From NCBI GenBank assembly GCA_051201605.1, contig CP179201.1:3038001-3102000 (forward strand): DNA of 64,000 nt. The letters are read 5' to 3'. How positions within the stretch are numbered: the first letter of the stretch is position 1; each line of letters begins with the position of its first letter. Below, piece after piece: positions 51,097 through 59,085 of the stretch. The notes under the pieces are model-generated. The model was not told the DNA's origin. It did no database searches and worked only from the letters and a program-made list of their open reading frames with translations. The position numbers and the translations under genes were made by a program. The DNA is from CABZJG01 sp902512685. GTDB lineage: Bacteria > Pseudomonadota > Alphaproteobacteria > Rhodobacterales > Rhodobacteraceae.

Positions 51097-52652
51097 CGGC
51101 AAAGCGGTCAAACCCGGTCAAACTCGCGGGCAACATTATGACCGTGGGCGTCTGGACCTTGCTCAGCCGCGTTCTGGGCATGGGCCGCGAAGTTTTGCTG
51201 TATGCGCTGATCGGCGCCGGCCCGTTGCTGGATGCCTTTATCGTGGCCTTCCGGCTGCCCAATATGTTTCGCCGCTTTACCGCCGAGGGCGCGTTTAACG
51301 CCGCTTTTGTGCCGCTCTTTTCCAAACGGCTTGAAGCGGATGATGATCCGCTTGGATTTGCCAGTCAGGCCATGGGGGGTCTTGGATTTGTGCTGCTGCT
51401 GCTGTCTGCACTTGCGATGATCTTTATGCCAGCCCTTGTGTGGGTAACCGCGGGTGGGTTTATCGGCGATGCCCGCTTTGATCTGGCTGTGGGCTATGGG
51501 CGGGTGATGTTTCCCTATATCCTGCTAATCTCTCTGGCCGCATTGCTGTCAGGTGCGCTCAATGCTCAAGGACGCTTTGCCATGGCCGCCGCCGCGCCGG
51601 TGTTTTTAAACATTTTAATCATCGCAGCGCTGCTTATGGCCTGGGCTTTAGGCCGTTCGGCCATTTTATTTCTGATCTGGTCGGTCCCGATAGCAGGGGC
51701 CGTACAGCTGGGGCTATTGTGGTGGGCAGCTTGGCGTGCAGGACTAAAAATCACCCTTGGCCGCCCAAGGCTTAGCCCGCAAATGCGGCATTTGGTAAAA
51801 GTGGCAATCCCAGCTGCGCTTGCCGGTGGGGTGATGCAGATCAACCTGTTGGTCGGGCAGCTGGTGTCTAGCCAATACGCCGATGCTGTCAGCTGGCTTT
51901 ATGGCGCGGACCGGCTCTATCAGCTGCCGCTCGGGGTGGTTGGCATTGCGGTTGGCATTGTGTTGCTGCCTGAGTTATCGCGGCGGTTACAGGCAAAGGA
52001 TGACATCGGTGCGCGCACGGCGTTTTCGCGTGCAGGCGAAATTACCCTGGCGCTGTCCCTGCCGGCCGCCGTAGCTTTGTGCGTCATTCCGCTGCCCCTT
52101 GTTTCTGCGCTTTTTGAACATGGGGCCACCGGCCGATCCGCCGCCGAGGCGATGGCACTGGCGACCGCGATCTACGGCCTTGGCCTGCCGGCTTTTGTTC
52201 TGCAAAAGCTGTTGCAGCCAGTTTATTTTGCCCGTGAGGATACCAAAACACCCTTTCGCTACGCGGTGGTGTCGATGATTGTCAACGCCGCCCTCGCAGT
52301 GGGCTTAATGCCGGCGGTGGGCTGGGTTGCACCGGCAATAGCCACCACTGTATCGGCGTGGATATTGGTGGCGCTTTTGATGCTTGGCACCCGCCGCTAC
52401 GGTGCAGTTGCCCAGTTTGATCACCGCTTCAAAGCACGGTTGCCGCGTATCGCCATTGCGGCGCTGGCCATGGGCGCTGTGCTGTGGGCGGCAGCCAGTG
52501 CACTTGATCCGTGGGTCACCTCAACGCTTCAGCGGATCGGTTTTGCCGCCTTTCTGGTGGTGGCCGGAGTTATAGCCTATGGGATTTGTGGCCGTATAAC
52601 AGGCGCATTTTCCGGTGCTGAGCTGCGCGGGGCCCTGCGCCGCAGTCGCTAG
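51093..52652 (+). CDS. murJ: Lipid II flippase MurJ
   Basis: Moves lipid II across the inner membrane for peptidoglycan synthesis. The 519 residues give about 14 hydrophobic segments; the start carries GVWTLLSRVLGMGREVLL and DAFIVAFRLPNMFRRFTAEGAFNAAFVPLF, the MurJ signature. It is coupled to glnD (ATGA) and its end overlaps the convergent pseudo-rhomboid gene by 4 bases. Confidence 0.95.
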   Translation: MTAKRSNPVKLAGNIMTVGVWTLLSRVLGMGREVLLYALIGAGPLLDAFIVAFRLPNMFRRFTAEGAFNAAFVPLFSKRLEADDDPLGFASQAMGGLGFVLLLLSALAMIFMPALVWVTAGGFIGDARFDLAVGYGRVMFPYILLISLAALLSGALNAQGRFAMAAAAPVFLNILIIAALLMAWALGRSAILFLIWSVPIAGAVQLGLLWWAAWRAGLKITLGRPRLSPQMRHLVKVAIPAALAGGVMQINLLVGQLVSSQYADAVSWLYGADRLYQLPLGVVGIAVGIVLLPELSRRLQAKDDIGARTAFSRAGEITLALSLPAAVALCVIPLPLVSALFEHGATGRSAAEAMALATAIYGLGLPAFVLQKLLQPVYFAREDTKTPFRYAVVSMIVNAALAVGLMPAVGWVAPAIATTVSAWILVALLMLGTRRYGAVAQFDHRFKARLPRIAIAALAMGAVLWAAASALDPWVTSTLQRIGFAAFLVVAGVIAYGICGRITGAFSGAELRGALRRSR

Positions 52653-53332
52653 CGCCGCAAAAACTCTAGCACGCGTCTAAAGCCGCCAGGGATCAAAAAG
52701 AACGACAGTGAAAATCCGGTGAGGAACCCCACAAGTTCGGCAACCCAGTGATAATTGTCACCAAAGACGATGCCAAACACCAGTTGGATCGCAAGCAACA
52801 TTGCAATCAGTGAAAACGCTTGTGAGGGTCGGCCGTTCTGTGCCTTTAGCGTAATCCACATCAAAAACGTATAGGCCCCAATCAGACCGTAAATCCCCGG
52901 ATAGGCGCCAAAAAGCCACCCGCCATCGGGCAGCACAAGGCACAATGCAAATGCGCCGATCGCCGCAGACAGCCCAAAAACAAGCAACACGGACACAGCC
53001 GAGAAAACTGAACCAACCATTTTGCCCATCGCCAAGAATAACGCGCAGGCCACCGCCGCATGCAGCGTGCTGGCATGAATAAACGAATAGCTGACAAAGC
53101 GCGCCAAATGCTCAAGCGGGTAACTTTGGTTTTCGATCATCCATCCCGCGAGCATGGTATTGACCCCATAGCTTTCGATCGCTTGGGATCGCAAGGCGCT
53201 ACCGCTTTGGCCGCCAAACAGTCCAAACCCACCCAGCATAAAGCCCAATTCCACCGCAGCGATTATTAAAAACAGGGCCATGACAACGGGCGGCATCGGA
53301 TTAATGGCTGGGGGCGGTTGATTCTCGGACAT
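52649..53332 (-). CDS. Rhomboid-family protein lacking catalytic residues
   Basis: A 227-residue integral membrane protein with six or seven hydrophobic segments and the rhomboid layout, including PAHL-like FIHASTLHAAVA near 85-95 and GAYPGIYGLIGAY near 142-154. The catalytic Ser of GxSG is Tyr144, the His of the AHxGG motif is Glu199, and the oxyanion Asn is Ala95, so it should not be a protease. ATG 53332 has AGG upstream; the frame further up is the trpS shadow. Convergent with murJ and divergent from trpS. A chaperone or regulatory role like iRhoms is possible but unproven. Confidence 0.75.
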   Translation of the reverse strand: MSENQPPPAINPMPPVVMALFLIIAAVELGFMLGGFGLFGGQSGSALRSQAIESYGVNTMLAGWMIENQSYPLEHLARFVSYSFIHASTLHAAVACALFLAMGKMVGSVFSAVSVLLVFGLSAAIGAFALCLVLPDGGWLFGAYPGIYGLIGAYTFLMWITLKAQNGRPSQAFSLIAMLLAIQLVFGIVFGDNYHWVAELVGFLTGFSLSFFLIPGGFRRVLEFLRR

Positions 53333-53410
53333 TCGGCCGGACCTTTGCTTGACGGGACACATTGCTATGGGTAAGCGAGTTGAACAGAAACTTCCAGATG
53401 GAGAATGAAT

Positions 53411-54454
53411 ATGTCGGAGGCGGTCCAAACGCATTCGCTCGATAAATTTACCAAACGTGTTTTTTCCGGGGTGCAACCCTCGGGTGGATTGACGCTGGGC
53501 AATTATCTTGGCGCGATCAAACGCTTTGTGCAGATGCAAGAGGAAGATTTCGAAACCATTTACTGCATGGTGGATTTACACGCGATCACCACAAAAAAAG
53601 ACCCGCAGGAACTGCGCAATAACACTCGCGAGGGGGTGGCGTTTTTCATTGCTGCCGGTCTTGTTCCAGCCAAATCTATCCTGTTTCACCAATCTGCCGT
53701 GCCAGAGCATGCGCAGCTGGCCTGGGTGTTTAATTGCGTTGCCCGCATGGGATGGATGAAACGCATGACCCAGTTCAAGGACAAAGCCGGCAAAAATGCC
53801 GAAAATGCCTCGCTTGGGCTGTTTGGTTATCCGGCTCTGATGGCGGCTGATATTTTGGCCTATCATGCCACCCATGTGCCGGTGGGCGATGATCAGAAAC
53901 AGCATCTTGAGCTGACCCGAGATATTGCGATCAAGTTCAACCACGATTTCGGCGTTGATTTTTTCCCGGTGATCGAACCGGTGATTGGCGGCCCTGCAGC
54001 GCGGGTGATGAGCCTGCGCGACGGGTCGAAAAAGATGTCAAAATCCGACCCTTCTGATTTGAGCCGGATCAATATGGGCGATGATGCCGACACCATTGCG
54101 CAAAAGTTCCGCAAAGCGAAAACCGACCCCGATGCGCTGCCGTCGGAAGAGGCCGGACTAGAAGGACGGCCCGAGGCGCGCAATCTGGTGGCGATCTATG
54201 CCGCGCTTGGCGATCAAAGCGTGGCGCAGGTGCTGGGCGATGTGGGCGGCAAACAGTTTTCCGAGTTCAAGCCAATGCTGGTCGAAAGGGCTGTGGAAAC
54301 ACTATCGCCCATATCTGCGGAAATGACCCGCTTGATGAAAGATCCGGCCGAAATTGACCATATTTTGGCCCAAGGCGCCGAAAATGCCCGCGCCATTGCC
54401 AAACCAATCATAGAGCAGACCTACGACATCATGGGGCTACTGAACGCGGGATAA
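53411..54454 (+). CDS. trpS: Tryptophanyl-tRNA synthetase
   Basis: Charges tRNA-Trp with tryptophan. The 347-residue class I enzyme has the HIGH-like GGLTLGNYLGAI near 25, MSLRDGSKKMSKSDPSDLSRI near 197 (KMSKS loop) and a C-terminal anticodon-binding helix bundle. ATG 53411 has GGAG 7 bases upstream; the ATG at 53405 is too close to that site. It is followed by a highly structured 128-base gap. Confidence 0.96.
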   Translation: MSEAVQTHSLDKFTKRVFSGVQPSGGLTLGNYLGAIKRFVQMQEEDFETIYCMVDLHAITTKKDPQELRNNTREGVAFFIAAGLVPAKSILFHQSAVPEHAQLAWVFNCVARMGWMKRMTQFKDKAGKNAENASLGLFGYPALMAADILAYHATHVPVGDDQKQHLELTRDIAIKFNHDFGVDFFPVIEPVIGGPAARVMSLRDGSKKMSKSDPSDLSRINMGDDADTIAQKFRKAKTDPDALPSEEAGLEGRPEARNLVAIYAALGDQSVAQVLGDVGGKQFSEFKPMLVERAVETLSPISAEMTRLMKDPAEIDHILAQGAENARAIAKPIIEQTYDIMGLLNAG

Positions 54455-54501
54455 TCGCTACTACGCCTTGGCAGCGCACTGAAATCCAAGGCTTGCGCCC
54501 G

Positions 54502-54537
54502 GGGCCGCAATTTTGCACTCTGCTGCAAAATGCGCCC
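54502..54537 (+). promoter_or_regulatory. Long hairpin in the leader of the aminotransferase gene
   Basis: GGGC-C-GCA-A-TTTTGCA pairs with TGCAAAATGCGCCC, a stem of about 14 pairs with two single bulges and a 6-base loop. It lies 28 bases after the trpS stop and 46 bases before the aminotransferase start. A second pairing (TTGCG with CGCAA at about 54493-54510) would exclude it, so it may switch. There is no T run, so it is not a plain terminator. Confidence 0.45.
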
Positions 54538-54582
54538 AAGTGCGGCGCAGCGAACGCAGGAACAGATAAAGCAGGATAACCC

Positions 54583-55452
54583 ATGGCCACCGGAACCAAT
54601 ATCCGCACATATTTTGAAGGCTGCTGGCATGACGGCGATGTCGCGATCATGAAAGCGGCCGATCACGGCACATGGCTGGGCTCGGGCGTCTTTGACGGTG
54701 CGCGTTCAGTGGCAGGACTGGCGCCTGATGTGCTGGCCCATTGCGAACGGGTCAATAATTCGGCACGCGCGCTCATGCTGACCCCAACTGTCAGCGCCAC
54801 CGATATGGTTGAAATTATTCGCGAGGGGCTTTCCGCCTATGCCGCCGATGCGGCGGTTTATATCCGGCCGATGTATTGGGGCATTAACGGCGATATCTCT
54901 GCTATCGTTCCGCAAGCCGAACTGACAGGGTTTGCCATCTGCCTCGAAGAAATCCCGCTTGCGGATGCGGCCGCAAGTGTCACCCTAACCCGCACCCGGT
55001 TCCGCCGTCCGGTTTTGGAAAGCGCGGTGGTCAATGCCAAGGCAGGGTGCCTTTACCCAAACAATGCACGCATGCTGGTTGAGGCGCGCAGCAAAGGCTT
55101 TGGCAATGCTTTGGTGGCCGATGCCATGGGCAATGTGGCCGAAACCGCCACATCCAATGTGTTCATGGCCAAAGACGGCGAAGTTTTTACACCGATTGCA
55201 AACGGCACTTTTCTGGCCGGCATCACCCGTGCCCGTCATATGGAAAATCTAAGGCAGGACGGCACCCAAGTGCATGAATGTGTTCTTAGCTTTGAAAACT
55301 TTGAGGCCGCCGACGAAATATTTCTGTCCGGCAATATGCATAAAGTCACGCCGGTAACGGCCTTTGACGAGCAACAATATCAAATCGGCCCGATTGCCCG
55401 CCGCGTGCGCGAGATGTATTGGGACTGGGCCAGCGCAGAAGGCAAGCTCTAG
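54583..55452 (+). CDS. Class IV aminotransferase (branched-chain type)
   Basis: A 289-residue PLP enzyme of fold IV. The PLP lysine lies in VVNAKAGCLYPNN near 148, preceded by RFRRPVLES, and the phosphate-binding NVAETATSNVFM follows near 185. The N-terminus DHGTWLGSGVFDGAR fits branched-chain or D-amino-acid aminotransferases. AGGA precedes ATG 54583. The likely role is transamination of branched-chain amino acids; a second ilvE may exist elsewhere. Confidence 0.8.
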   Translation: MATGTNIRTYFEGCWHDGDVAIMKAADHGTWLGSGVFDGARSVAGLAPDVLAHCERVNNSARALMLTPTVSATDMVEIIREGLSAYAADAAVYIRPMYWGINGDISAIVPQAELTGFAICLEEIPLADAAASVTLTRTRFRRPVLESAVVNAKAGCLYPNNARMLVEARSKGFGNALVADAMGNVAETATSNVFMAKDGEVFTPIANGTFLAGITRARHMENLRQDGTQVHECVLSFENFEAADEIFLSGNMHKVTPVTAFDEQQYQIGPIARRVREMYWDWASAEGKL

Positions 55453-55524
55453 AATTTCAACTCAAATGCCCCGTTGCGTTGCCGTGCAACTTGGCGCATG
55501 ATTTCATTTAAGGAGGCGTCATTT

Positions 55525-55980
55525 ATGCGGAAATTTTTGGTCGTTCTAGATAGCAGTCAAGAGTGCCTTAACGCGATGCGTTTCGCAGCCCTGCGCGCGG
55601 CGCACACAGGCGGCGGTGTCGAGGTGTTGGCGGTGATCGAGCCCGAAGAGTTCAACCATTGGATTGGTGTTGGCGATATAATGCGCGAAGAAGCGCGTGA
55701 GCGTATCAATGCCCACTTTGAAGTGTTTGCAAAATGGATGCGTGATCGTCAGGGTGTTGACCCAGAATTAGTGATACGAGAGGGCGAACCGGTGCCTGAA
55801 ATCCTAGCGCAGGTCAACGATGATCCAGAAATAGGTGTTTTGGTTCTGGGCGCCGGCACAGGTAGCAAAGGCCCCGGGCCTTTGGTGACACAGCTGACAA
55901 AAAACTCTGGCTCGCTGCCCATACCTTTTACCATCGTACCCGGCAACCTATCCAAAGAGCGGCTTGAGGCGATTACCTGA
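55525..55980 (+). CDS. Universal stress protein (UspA family)
   Basis: A 151-residue single Usp domain. FLVVLDSSQECLNAMRFA at the start and IGVLVLGAGTGSKGPGPLVTQL near the C-terminal half match the family, including the GxGxxG-like ATP loop region. ATG 55525 has AAGGAGG upstream, a very strong site; the open frame before it is not used. Stress function unspecified. Confidence 0.86.
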   Translation: MRKFLVVLDSSQECLNAMRFAALRAAHTGGGVEVLAVIEPEEFNHWIGVGDIMREEARERINAHFEVFAKWMRDRQGVDPELVIREGEPVPEILAQVNDDPEIGVLVLGAGTGSKGPGPLVTQLTKNSGSLPIPFTIVPGNLSKERLEAIT

Positions 55981-56063
55981 ACGGTGTTTATCTTCTGGAA
56001 TAATGAGCAAGCTCTTTGGCAATACTTAGAATTTACTGAAGCTCAATCGCATCCTGGCTTACA

Positions 56064-56078
56064 TTAGAATCATTCTAA
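56064..56078. promoter_or_regulatory. Irr-type iron control element (ICE) upstream of nfuA
   Basis: TTAGAAT-C-ATTCTAA is a perfect 15-base palindrome matching the ICE motif bound by the iron-response regulator Irr in alphaproteobacteria. It ends 4 bases before a TTGACA -35 element (56083-56088), with a TATAGA-like -10 at 56108. Irr is present in this order, though not in the window. Binding would place nfuA-tsaB-rimI under iron control. Confidence 0.75.
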
Positions 56079-56082
56079 GATA

Positions 56083-56113
56083 TTGACAGCCTATTAAACC
56101 AACGCCATATAGA
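56083..56113 (+). promoter_or_regulatory. Promoter of nfuA
   Basis: TTGACA at 56083-56088 is a consensus -35. A -10 is either CATATA at 56106 (spacer 17) or TATAGA at 56108 (spacer 19). It lies 49 bases before the nfuA start, directly after the ICE palindrome. Confidence 0.6.
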
Positions 56114-56136
56114 TACGTGAACCGGAGGCCTTACAT

Positions 56137-56697
56137 ATGTTTATTCAAACCGAATCCACGCCGAACCCCGCAACGCTCAAGTTTCTGCCCGGACAGGCAG
56201 TGATCCCGGACGGCACGGCGGATTTTCCCTCGGCTGATACGGCATCACAGTCACCACTGGCAGAGCGCTTGTTCGCAGTAAACGGTGTATCAGGCGTGTT
56301 TTTTGGACGCGATTTCATCACCATTACAAAAGATGGCGGCTCTGAATGGGATCACATAAAGCCGGCTCTGTTGGGTGTTATCATGGAGCATTTTCAGTCT
56401 GGCCAGCCAGTCATGCGCGAGACATCAGAGGCCTCAGCCCATGCAGAGCATACCGGCGAAGATGGCGAGATTGTTGATCAAATCAAAGAACTATTGGACA
56501 GCCGCGTGCGCCCTGCAGTGGCGCAGGATGGCGGTGACATCACGTTTTACGGATTTGAACGTGGCATTGTCTATCTGCAGATGCAGGGCGCCTGTGCCGG
56601 CTGTCCCTCTTCGACCATGACGCTTAAAATGGGCATCGAAAACCTGCTGCGCCACTACATTCCCGAAGTGACCGAGGTACGCCCCGTTGCGGTCTGA
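56137..56697 (+). CDS. nfuA: NfuA/NifU-type iron-sulfur carrier protein
   Basis: A 186-residue Fe-S cluster carrier. The N-terminal Nfu_N domain begins with MFIQTESTPNPATLKFLPG; the C-terminal NifU domain has CAGC (Cys153 and Cys156) within GACAGCPSSTMTLK, the cluster ligands. GGAGG precedes ATG 56137. It is preceded by an ICE palindrome and overlaps tsaB by 11 bases, so iron may also govern the downstream genes. Confidence 0.94.
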   Translation: MFIQTESTPNPATLKFLPGQAVIPDGTADFPSADTASQSPLAERLFAVNGVSGVFFGRDFITITKDGGSEWDHIKPALLGVIMEHFQSGQPVMRETSEASAHAEHTGEDGEIVDQIKELLDSRVRPAVAQDGGDITFYGFERGIVYLQMQGACAGCPSSTMTLKMGIENLLRHYIPEVTEVRPVAV

Positions 56698-57286
56698 TCG
56701 CTGCGTTCTGGCGTTTGATACATCGGCCGCGCATTGCGCGGCCGCTTTGCTGTTTGGCGACGATCTGATTGTTGTAAAAGCCTTGGAAATGCAAAAAGGA
56801 CAGGCCGAGCATCTGGTTCCTCTGATCCAAGAGGTGATCGCACAGGCGGGCAAAACTTTGGCGGATATCGATCTTATAGGAGTTGGTATCGGGCCGGGGA
56901 ATTTCACTGGCATTCGCATATCCGTAAGCCTTGCGCGCAGCTTGAGCCTGTCGCTCGATCGCCCTGCACTTGGTGTTGACAGTTTTGCGGCCAGCTATTT
57001 TGGTCATTCCGGCGCAGCGCGGGTCATTGTACCCGGTCCGCAAGACAAAGTTTACCTCAAAGACTATCCGGCCAATGGCGATCTGCCTGCCTTGGTGGAA
57101 CAAACCTCGCTCGGGCGAACTGGTTCCAAGATAATTGGGCGTGTTGGACCGCGCTTTCTTGTCACGAATATTGCCAAGATTGCCACTGCAGCAGAGGGAC
57201 CAAACAATACACCCCCTGCCCCGCTTTATATCAAACCGCCCGATGCTGCGCCGGCGCGCGATAGCGCACCTGTACTTTTGACATGA
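56687..57286 (+). CDS. tsaB: tRNA threonylcarbamoyladenosine complex protein TsaB
   Basis: A partner of TsaD in making the t6A modification of tRNA. The 199 residues have the ASKHA-fold start VLAFDTSAAHCAAALL, QAEHLVPLIQEVI and the GVGIGPGNFTGIRISVSLARSL signature. The start codon is TTG at 56687, inside the nfuA end; no ATG is available before residue 34. It overlaps the following rimI by 4 bases. Confidence 0.92.
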   Translation: MRSDRCVLAFDTSAAHCAAALLFGDDLIVVKALEMQKGQAEHLVPLIQEVIAQAGKTLADIDLIGVGIGPGNFTGIRISVSLARSLSLSLDRPALGVDSFAASYFGHSGAARVIVPGPQDKVYLKDYPANGDLPALVEQTSLGRTGSKIIGRVGPRFLVTNIAKIATAAEGPNNTPPAPLYIKPPDAAPARDSAPVLLT

Positions 57287-57696
57287 CGCCCGAAGCTATG
57301 GCAGCGCTGCACCCGACCTCAGCGGGCACCCGAGCTTGGAGCGCGGCAGAATATGCGCAGCTGAGCAGTGCCAAACATGCGCTTATAATGACCTGTGATC
57401 ATGGCTTTGTGCTGGGACAGCTGATCGGTGATGAAGCCGAAATTTTCATGATCATTGTTGATCCTGCCCATCAGCGGCGCGGATTGGGTTTGGCATATCT
57501 TACCCAGTTTGAAGCCCGCGTGCGCAGCGCTGCAGGTGCGAGCTGTTTTTTAGAGGTTGCCACCTCAAACCTTGCAGCCCAAGCGCTTTATAATAGGTCT
57601 GGTTACCAACAAGTGGGCACACGCGAAAACTATTACAAATCGCCCCAAGCCGCGCCAGAAGACGCGCTTGTGCTGCGCAAAATATTTGCGTCTTGA
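57283..57696 (+). CDS. rimI: RimI-type ribosomal protein N-acetyltransferase
   Basis: A 137-residue GNAT acetyltransferase. The acetyl-CoA loop HQRRGLGLAYLTQFE (Q/RxxGxG/A) is near 66-80, and the C-terminal SNLAAQALYNRSGYQQVG near 96 is the RimI signature. ATGA overlap with tsaB. RimI-tsaB linkage is common. It is followed by a 272-base gap with no gene seen, containing only the putative operator before the BMP gene. Confidence 0.88.
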   Translation: MTPEAMAALHPTSAGTRAWSAAEYAQLSSAKHALIMTCDHGFVLGQLIGDEAEIFMIIVDPAHQRRGLGLAYLTQFEARVRSAAGASCFLEVATSNLAAQALYNRSGYQQVGTRENYYKSPQAAPEDALVLRKIFAS

Positions 57697-57893
57697 AAGT
57701 GCAGTTGGCCTCTGCGTTCATTTTGTTCATCGGCTGACAAGCGCGCAAACCTGCAGGGATCAATTTTCTTTTCAAAGCAGCCAAGTGCCCAATTGCAATG
57801 CAAGAAAATAATTCCCAATCCAAGTTCATCCCTGCAGCGAAAATTTATGCTGGACAATAGCAAAGTCAGTGCCCAGTATGGTGCTCTGTTAAG

Positions 57894-57906
57894 TGTCAAT
57901 TTGACA
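57894..57906. promoter_or_regulatory. Palindrome overlapping a -35-like box upstream of the BMP transporter
   Basis: TGTCAA-T-TTGACA is a 13-base perfect inverted repeat. Its right arm is a consensus -35 hexamer. A possible -10 (TAGTAT at 57936) lies at a long spacing, so the promoter itself is uncertain. Located 62 bases upstream of the start codon, a position suited to a repressor that senses nucleosides or purines. Confidence 0.45.
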
Positions 57907-57968
57907 TATTTTCAAAAATTAAAGTCAGGCGTGATTAGTATCATGCACTACTGCAGAGGGAGACTAAA

Positions 57969-58997
57969 ATGAAAACCTTCAACAAGCTTTCTATGAAAGC
58001 CGTGTTAGCAACAGCGTTTACCATCGCGTCAGTGAACGGCGCATTGGCCTTTACTGCGTGTCAGGTCACCGATGTCGGTGGGATTGATGATGGCAGCTTT
58101 AATGAAACCGCCTGGAAAGGTGTTCAAGATGCGATGAGCGAGTACGGTATCGACGGCCGTTATGTTGAATCGCAATCCGGCTCAGACTATGAGCCGAACC
58201 TGAACTCCATGAGAGATAACAACTGCGACGTGATTTTTGCTGTTGGCTTTTTGATGGGTGATGCGACCAAAGCGGCGGCCGAAGCCAACCCTGCTCAGAA
58301 CTATTCGATTTTGGACTATCTTTATGATCCAACAATTTCGAATGTCATCGGTCAGGTCTATGCCACCAACGAAGCCGGATTTATGGCAGGCTATCTAGCA
58401 GCCGGCGTATCAAACACAGGCGTTGTTGGCACCTTCGGCGGTATGAATATTCCGCCAGTGACTGCGTTTATGGAAGGCTATGCGCATGGCGTTGCACATT
58501 ACAACGCAGTAAAAGGCGCAAACGTCCAGGTTCTAGGCTGGAACCCAGCCAGCCAAGAGGGTCTGTTTACCGGCAACTTTGAAAGTCTTGATGATGGCCG
58601 TGCCTTTGCCCAGAACCTTTATGACGAAGGCGCAGACATCGTGATGCCGGTCGCGGGACCAGTTGGATTAGGTTCTGCTGCTTTGGCCAATGAATTGGGC
58701 CCCGACGCACTGAAGATCATTGGTGTCGATGCTGATTGGACAGTGACCGATCCAGAGCGGGCACATGTGTATCTGACCTCTGTGGTCAAGCGCATGGACA
58801 ACACCGTGAAAGCTGTGATCAAGCAGGCCATGGACGGTGACTTTGCCGGCGGTGTCATGGTGGGCAACGTGGCCAACGGCGGTGTTTCTTTGGCCCCTTA
58901 CCACAGCTTTGACAGCGCAATCCCAGCTGATCTGAAAGCTGAAGTTGACGCCATCAGAGCGGGCATTATTGACGGCTCTGTTAACGTGGGCGGCTAA
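57969..58997 (+). CDS. BMP-family nucleoside ABC transporter, substrate-binding protein
   Basis: A 342-residue exported binding protein. A signal peptide runs to about residue 27 (cleavage after ALA). The mature part starts with VTDVGGIDDGSFNETAWKG and holds GGMNIPPVTAFMEGYAHG, the BMP/PnrA pattern for purine nucleoside binding. GAGGGAG precedes ATG 57969. It is the first gene of a four-gene transporter operon and is followed by a strong hairpin. Nucleoside import feeding the deo operon is the expected job. Confidence 0.88.
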   Translation: MKTFNKLSMKAVLATAFTIASVNGALAFTACQVTDVGGIDDGSFNETAWKGVQDAMSEYGIDGRYVESQSGSDYEPNLNSMRDNNCDVIFAVGFLMGDATKAAAEANPAQNYSILDYLYDPTISNVIGQVYATNEAGFMAGYLAAGVSNTGVVGTFGGMNIPPVTAFMEGYAHGVAHYNAVKGANVQVLGWNPASQEGLFTGNFESLDDGRAFAQNLYDEGADIVMPVAGPVGLGSAALANELGPDALKIIGVDADWTVTDPERAHVYLTSVVKRMDNTVKAVIKQAMDGDFAGGVMVGNVANGGVSLAPYHSFDSAIPADLKAEVDAIRAGIIDGSVNVGG

Positions 58998-59009
58998 ACA
59001 CGCTTAAGT

Positions 59010-59037
59010 TTCCGGGGCCTTCATAAAGGCCCCGGAA
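59010..59037 (+). terminator. Hairpin between BMP binding protein and ATPase genes
   Basis: TTCCGGGGCCTT and AAGGCCCCGGAA form a perfect 12-base-pair stem with a 4-base CATA loop, 13 bases after the stop. There is no T tail. This fits a partial terminator or a 3' stabiliser that lets the binding protein be made in excess over the membrane parts. Confidence 0.7.
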
Positions 59038-59085
59038 CACCCTGACAGAACACCCTTTCTCAACTTATGGTTTTTGGTATCGCCG

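Noticed and set aside
57697..57968. Small gene in the gap between rimI and the BMP gene
   Set aside because: Open frames here overlap the rimI end or lack start signals; only the palindrome near 57894 stands out.
57969..58070. Lipobox in the BMP protein (FTAC at residues 28-31)
   Set aside because: The -3 position is Phe rather than Leu and a better cleavage site follows ALA, so a soluble periplasmic protein is more likely.
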